From NCBI GenBank assembly GCA_039820545.1, contig JBCBPW010000003.1, positions 62,001 to 126,000 of the forward strand: a stretch of 64,000 nt of DNA, given 5' to 3'. The position numbers and the translations under genes were made by a program. The DNA is from JALEFZ01 sp039820545 (GTDB lineage Bacteria; Bacteroidota; Bacteroidia; J057). Positions 61,300 to 64,000 of the stretch are shown piece by piece (within the stretch, counting starts at the first letter, position 1; the number at the start of each line of letters is the position of its first letter). The notes under the pieces were generated by a model that was given only the letters and a program-made list of their open reading frames with translations, did no database searches and was not told where the DNA came from.

Positions 61300-63189
61300 A
61301 TGTGCGGAATCAGCGGAAAAATATATTTCGATCCTAGTCGCCACATTACAGAGCCAGAATTGGCCTTGATGACAGATCCCATTGTACACCGTGGGCCTGA
61401 TGACGAAGGATTTTATACCAATGGAAGTGTGGGCTTTGGCTTTCGTCGTTTGAGTATCATCGACCTCTCGACTGGGCATCAGCCACTTTGCAATGAAGAT
61501 GGAACGGTTTGGATCGTCTTCAATGGAGAGGTATACAACTTTCAGGAAAACCGTGACGACCTCATCAAGAAAGGACACGTTTTCCAAACCAAAACCGATA
61601 CAGAGACCATTGTCCACCTCTATGAAGAATATGGAGAGGACTGTGTGAAATATCTCCGCGGCATGTTTGGTTTTGCCATCTGGGATGACAATAAAAAGCA
61701 GCTATTCTGCGCGCGTGATCGTTTCGGTATCAAGCCTTTCTTCTACTATATCGACAATGAGCAATTCATCTTCGGTTCAGAGATGAAGAGTATCCTGGCC
61801 AATCCCAAAGTCAGCCGTGAAATGGATCTGCTGGGGATGGACAATTATTTCACCTGGGGATATACCACCGAAACCAATACTGTCTACCAGACGATCAAAA
61901 AGCTGCGTCCAGGTCATACGATGACCTTGAGGCCTTATGATAAAAATCCTGAGCCAGTCATTAAGCGCTACTGGAGCATCGACTTTCAGCCAGAGTACGA
62001 TAAGACAGAGGAAGAATGGTGTGAGCTAATCGTAGATAAGCTTTCGGAGTGTGTGAAAATGCGTCTAGTTTCAGATGTACCTTTGGGAGCCTTTCTGAGT
62101 GGAGGAGTAGATTCTTCTTCTGTGGTGGCTTTGATGGCGCAAAATAGCAGTCGCCCCGTCAAGACATTCTCCATCGGCTTCAAAGAGAAAAAATACAACG
62201 AACTCGAATACGCCCGCGATGTAGCCAAAATGTATGGTACGGAGCATCACGAGCAAATTGTTGAGCCAGAGTCTATCTCGCTACTGCCTGAACTGGTAAG
62301 AGCCTATGATGAGCCATTTGCGGACTCCTCTGCTATTCCTACTTACTACGTATCGAAGTTTGCAAGAGAATATGTAACGGTCTGTCTATCAGGTGATGGA
62401 GGTGACGAACTCTTCTTGGGATACGACAAGTATCCGCGCATGCACGACATCTACCGCTACAACAAACTGCCCAGACCTGTAGGGAAAGCTTTCTGGGGAG
62501 GCGTCAACAAGATGATCCCCAACAAGGTGAAAGGAAAGGCGATGACCTATTTTCTCTCCCAAAATCCTGAAACGGTAGGGGTACACTGGACGCTATGGCA
62601 GCAGCCTGACCGTGCCGGATTGTACAAGGCAGATGTGTGGAATGCGCTTAGAAGTAAGCCTTCAGAAAAGTATCTGGAAGATCAAGTCAATGGATACAGT
62701 CAGGATGATTTCCTCTTCCGCATGCAGGAGATGGACATGAACAACTACATGGTGGATGACATCCTCACCAAAGTAGACCGTGTGTCCATGCTCAATAGCC
62801 TGGAAGCGCGTGTACCGATCCTTGATCACGAGTTTGCGGAGCTGAGCTACCGCATCCCTACGGAGATGAAGCTAAAAGGCAAAGCCAAAAAGCATATCTT
62901 TAAGAAGGCAATGACGCCACATTTGCCAGAGTCCGTCGTAGGACACCGCAAGCAGGGATTCGATATCCCATTGGCGCTGTGGTTCAAAGATGACTTGAAA
63001 GAGTATGTGAATGACCGTTTGAATACCAAAAACAGCGTACTTCATCAGTACATTCGTCCAGAGGCTATTCAAAAAGTGATTCACGAACACAATACAGGTA
63101 TGCGCGACTTTAACCGCCGCATCTGGTCCCTGCTCTTCTTTGATGCATGGCTGACACAGATGGAGCAGGTCAAAGCTGTTCATATATAA
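61300..63189 (+). CDS. asnB: Glutamine-hydrolysing asparagine synthase-type amidotransferase, second copy
   Basis: 629 residues. It begins MCGISGKIYF with the Cys2 nucleophile of class II amidotransferases. Further motifs are HRGPDDEGFY, FNGEVYNFQENR, the PP-loop FLSGGVDSSSVVAL and CLSGDGGDELFLGYDKY. It is paralogous to, but clearly different from, the AsnB-type protein at 19.9-21.7 kb. Members of this subgroup are common in capsule and exopolysaccharide clusters between glycosyltransferase genes, where they are thought to transfer ammonia to a uronic-acid or other sugar carboxylate. That role is inferred from context; asparagine synthesis is the default family activity. The gene is flanked by GT4 genes 53 bases upstream and 45 bases downstream, all on the same strand, so one operon is likely. 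Confidence 0.9.
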   Translation: MCGISGKIYFDPSRHITEPELALMTDPIVHRGPDDEGFYTNGSVGFGFRRLSIIDLSTGHQPLCNEDGTVWIVFNGEVYNFQENRDDLIKKGHVFQTKTDTETIVHLYEEYGEDCVKYLRGMFGFAIWDDNKKQLFCARDRFGIKPFFYYIDNEQFIFGSEMKSILANPKVSREMDLLGMDNYFTWGYTTETNTVYQTIKKLRPGHTMTLRPYDKNPEPVIKRYWSIDFQPEYDKTEEEWCELIVDKLSECVKMRLVSDVPLGAFLSGGVDSSSVVALMAQNSSRPVKTFSIGFKEKKYNELEYARDVAKMYGTEHHEQIVEPESISLLPELVRAYDEPFADSSAIPTYYVSKFAREYVTVCLSGDGGDELFLGYDKYPRMHDIYRYNKLPRPVGKAFWGGVNKMIPNKVKGKAMTYFLSQNPETVGVHWTLWQQPDRAGLYKADVWNALRSKPSEKYLEDQVNGYSQDDFLFRMQEMDMNNYMVDDILTKVDRVSMLNSLEARVPILDHEFAELSYRIPTEMKLKGKAKKHIFKKAMTPHLPESVVGHRKQGFDIPLALWFKDDLKEYVNDRLNTKNSVLHQYIRPEAIQKVIHEHNTGMRDFNRRIWSLLFFDAWLTQMEQVKAVHI

Positions 63190-63234
63190 GCAGTAGGAAA
63201 CATAAGAACCACCCTCAAAAATTGAATCAGGTAC

Positions 63235-64000
63235 ATGAAAATCCTACTGATCACCGATAGTTTGGCCAAAGGAGGCAAAGAGCGCCGCATGCTAGAGCTC
63301 ATGAAGGGCTTGCGCAACTATCCCGACGTCTCATATGAACTGGTCCTTTTCTCCACACGAATCGACTATCCCGAGATTCACGAGATGGGGGTGAAAGTTC
63401 ATATTTTGGAACGTAAACCCAAGAAGGACCCACGTGTGTTTGGTCGCTTCTATCAGATATGCAAAAAGGTACAGCCTGATGTCATCCATAGCTGGGGCTC
63501 CATGCCTTCGATCTATGCCGTGCCTGCCGCTCGCAGACTCAACATCAAGCTGATCAATGCGATGATTGCTGATGCGCCAGCAGATATGGGCATCACAGAT
63601 TCGAGATTTCTGCGAGGTAAGTTGACATTTCCCTTCTCGGACATGGTCCTAGGGAACTCAGAAGCAGGGCTTCGATCTTATCAGGCTCCACCAGAGAAAA
63701 GTCAGTGTGTCTACAACGGATTTGATTTTCGTCGGATCGAGCATCTGCTCCCAGCCGATGAGATTAGACGCAAGTTTGAAATTGAGACGCCCCATGTAGT
63801 AGGGATGATCGGTGCATTTGCTGATCGCAAAGATTACGATACCTATCTCAAAGCTGCTATGCACGTATGCGAGAATCGTGACGATGTGACTTTCTTGGCT
63901 GTGGGTGCAGGGAAAAATATGGAGACTTGTCAGCAGATGGTAGGAGATCGCTTTGGCAATCGCATCGTCTTCACAGGCATGCAAAACAATGTCGAGTCCA
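63235..64000 (+). CDS. GT4-family glycosyltransferase, partial (runs off the window)
   Basis: 255 codons are present from the ATG at 63235 with no stop before the window end. The N-terminal Rossmann domain opens MKILLITDSLAKGGKERRML, the Gly-rich acceptor loop, and includes VQPDVIHSWGSMPSIYAVPA, the usual xPDVIHxHG pattern. The linker and C-terminal domain start with VLGNSEAGLRSYQAPPEKSQ, CVYNGFDFRRIEHLLPADEI and VVGMIGAFADRKDYDTYLKA, then LAVGAGKNMETCQQMVGDRF. The conserved E-x7-E donor motif would lie beyond the window. It is a standard GT4 glycosyltransferase and continues the polysaccharide operon to the right. Which sugar it transfers is not predictable. Confidence 0.88.
   Translation, partial: MKILLITDSLAKGGKERRMLELMKGLRNYPDVSYELVLFSTRIDYPEIHEMGVKVHILERKPKKDPRVFGRFYQICKKVQPDVIHSWGSMPSIYAVPAARRLNIKLINAMIADAPADMGITDSRFLRGKLTFPFSDMVLGNSEAGLRSYQAPPEKSQCVYNGFDFRRIEHLLPADEIRRKFEIETPHVVGMIGAFADRKDYDTYLKAAMHVCENRDDVTFLAVGAGKNMETCQQMVGDRFGNRIVFTGMQNNVES

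Noticed and set aside
1..64000. tRNA, rRNA or transposase genes
   Set aside because: None seen by eye on either strand; no cloverleaf-like segments, rRNA text or DDE/tyrosine-recombinase proteins stood out.

Overview
The window looks like a chromosomal segment of a member of the Bacteroidota, probably of the Cytophagales/Saprospirales kind. The grounds are a Wza/Wzc pair of the Bacteroidota type, two-part secreted RHS/YD-repeat proteins of the DUF6443 kind, weak or absent Shine-Dalgarno sequences, a promoter that fits the Bacteroidota -7 motif TAnnTTTG, and many signal peptides and lipoboxes. Genus and species cannot be told from the sequence. No rRNA, tRNA, CRISPR array or transposase was found.

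Region 1 (1-9.6 kb) is mostly housekeeping and regulation: a small membrane-anchored LuxR-type regulator, gamma-glutamyltranspeptidase with its 3' end duplicated in tandem, a small membrane protein, a histidine kinase and OmpR-type regulator, two paralogous exported proteins each made of two sugar-binding jelly-roll domains, and a YCF48-like beta-propeller lipoprotein.

Region 2 (9.7-39.7 kb) and region 4 (50.8-64 kb) form one large exopolysaccharide/capsule locus. The leftward block (9.7-21.7 kb) holds nucleotide-sugar genes (WlbA/WbpB-like dehydrogenase, WbpI/WecB-like epimerase, a long UDP-sugar dehydrogenase), a GT2/GT-C pair, a polysaccharide deacetylase, an FAD oxidoreductase and an AsnB-type amidotransferase. 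The rightward block (22.3-39.7 kb) holds Wza, Wzc, a UDP-glucuronate 4-epimerase-like enzyme, a Wzy-like protein, two MBOAT O-acyltransferases each followed by an SGNH-type protein, a 1270-residue cellulose-synthase-like glycosyltransferase fused to glycoside-hydrolase-like domains, and a lipoprotein glycosidase. From 50.8 kb come a second FAD oxidoreductase, a GT-C protein, a Wzx-like flippase, three GT4 glycosyltransferases, two hexapeptide acyltransferases, a GDP-mannose 3,5-epimerase and a second AsnB. Together these could make acidic sugar nucleotides, assemble, acylate and amidate the polymer, and export it.

Region 3 (39.7-50.8 kb) interrupts this locus. It holds a truncated RHS leader fragment, two large secreted YD-repeat proteins (the second with an RHS core and an unrelated AT-rich C-terminal tip) and three small exported proteins of unknown function. 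REP-like intergenic repeats lie around them. The third small gene is broken in the given sequence by a 10-N gap and an adjoining fold-back that appears to be an assembly error; undoing it restores one lipoprotein reading frame.

The most distinctive observations are the synthase-hydrolase fusion beside a lipoprotein glycosidase and duplicated acylation modules, the RHS island inside the polysaccharide locus, and several dispersed intergenic repeat families.
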